Assembly: GCA_015259235.1 (NCBI GenBank) | Contig: JABZGM010000105.1 | Location: 1 to 7,183 of the forward strand | Direction: 5' to 3' | Length of the DNA stretch: 7,183 nt | DNA from: Alloprevotella sp. | GTDB lineage: Bacteria; Bacteroidota; Bacteroidia; Bacteroidales; Bacteroidaceae | Shown here: piece by piece, positions 6,762 through 7,183 of the stretch | Position numbering within the stretch: the first letter of the stretch is position 1 | Layout: every line of letters begins with the position of its first letter | Program-made: the position numbers and the translations under genes | The notes under the pieces: generated by a model | Seen by the model: the letters and a program-made list of their open reading frames with translations, nothing else | The model's database searches: none | What the model was told of the DNA's origin: nothing

Positions 6762-7183
6762 TTATGGAATACGGCGAAGCCAAGTGAGACGAAGCAGAAT
6801 TTCAATCAATAACAAGCCGAGAGCAGCCCAAGCAAAAGATGGATAAGCCTCATAGTACTTATTATAATGGTGTTTTTTCAGTTTGGTGCGCTCTAATTTA
6901 TCAATATCTTGATATATACTTCTCAATTCTTTCTTCGATGATGCTGCATAATACAAGCCTCCCGTAGCCTTCGCAATGCTTTTTAGCGTGGCTGGATCCA
7001 TGTCACTTTTCACATTGGCATAGTAATAACTCCCATCAGGTAGAATCCCAACTGGTTGTCTCACCATACCTTGTCGGCCTACTGCAATGGTGTAAACTCT
7101 AACTCCTTTTTGCTTCGCTATTTCTGCAGCTGTAAGGGGGGAGATGTCTCCAGCATTATTTGCACCATCAGTGAGAAGGGTGA
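6762..7183 (-). CDS. batA: BatA, VWA-domain aerotolerance protein (3' part, cut by window edge)
   Basis: Only the last 139 residues are visible; the gene enters from the right edge in the frame whose first full codon starts at 7181. The visible part opens with LLTDGANNAGDISPLTAAEI, the acidic end of a von Willebrand factor A fold: the Asp of TDG is the third metal-site (MIDAS) ligand. It continues into a GVRVYTIAVG strand and the PDGSYYYANVKSDMDPATL region, which is typical of the Bacteroides aerotolerance protein BatA. A hydrophobic helix (about visible residues 115-132, FAWAALGLLLIEILL) lies near the basic C-terminus and should anchor the domain in the inner membrane. The TAA stop lies 4 bases before the batB start, so the two are probably co-translated. 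The earlier MIDAS residues DxSxS and Thr lie outside the window, so their state cannot be judged. Family identity is confident; the molecular role in the Bat complex is known only in outline. Confidence 0.9.
   Translation of the reverse strand, partial: TLLTDGANNAGDISPLTAAEIAKQKGVRVYTIAVGRQGMVRQPVGILPDGSYYYANVKSDMDPATLKSIAKATGGLYYAASSKKELRSIYQDIDKLERTKLKKHHYNKYYEAYPSFAWAALGLLLIEILLRLTWLRRIP

Noticed and set aside
1..7183. Mobile element, CRISPR array, tRNA/rRNA or defence system
   Set aside because: No transposase, integrase or phage gene, no spaced direct repeats, and no tRNA-like fold was seen; all coding space is explained by the Bat set and a phosphate transporter.

Overview
This window reads as ordinary chromosome of a Bacteroidota bacterium, most likely order Bacteroidales (a Prevotella/Bacteroides-like organism). 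This rests on gene content: the tail of a bat (Bacteroides aerotolerance) operon, and a long PiT-type phosphate transporter with a soluble C-terminal extension. Promoter and start-site style agree: a TAnnTTTG -7 box and mostly no Shine-Dalgarno sequence. Genus is inference only. Every real gene lies on the minus strand, so transcription runs from the right edge to the left.

Region 1 (7183 down to 2402) holds five tightly spaced genes. They are the 3' part of batA (VWA protein, cut by the right edge), batB (VWA protein with an intact metal-binding motif), batC (TPR protein with a Gln/Lys/Glu-rich tail), batD (large secreted, membrane-anchored BatD-family protein) and batE (TPR protein with two membrane helices and an SH3-like tail). 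Gaps are about 4, 38, 42 and 7 bases, so one transcript is likely. The proteins probably form a cell-envelope assembly: VWA domains facing the cytoplasm with a helix on each side, and TPR, BatD and SH3-like parts in the periplasm. In this family an AAA+ ATPase (MoxR) and a DUF58 protein are usually encoded just upstream, beyond the right edge.

Region 2 (2401 to 2295) is a 107-base gap without a clear terminator. It carries a good -7 promoter box and an imperfect inverted repeat upstream of it.

Region 3 (2294 down to 55) is a PiT/PHO4-family phosphate transporter of about 746 residues, broken by a net one-base loss near position 555. The membrane part and the C-terminal helical part therefore sit in different frames. 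Region 4 (54 to 1) contains a perfect 7-bp stem-loop that could be its terminator, with any T-tract outside the window.

I found no mobile element, CRISPR array, tRNA, rRNA or clearly new system. The observation most worth checking is the frameshift in the transporter.
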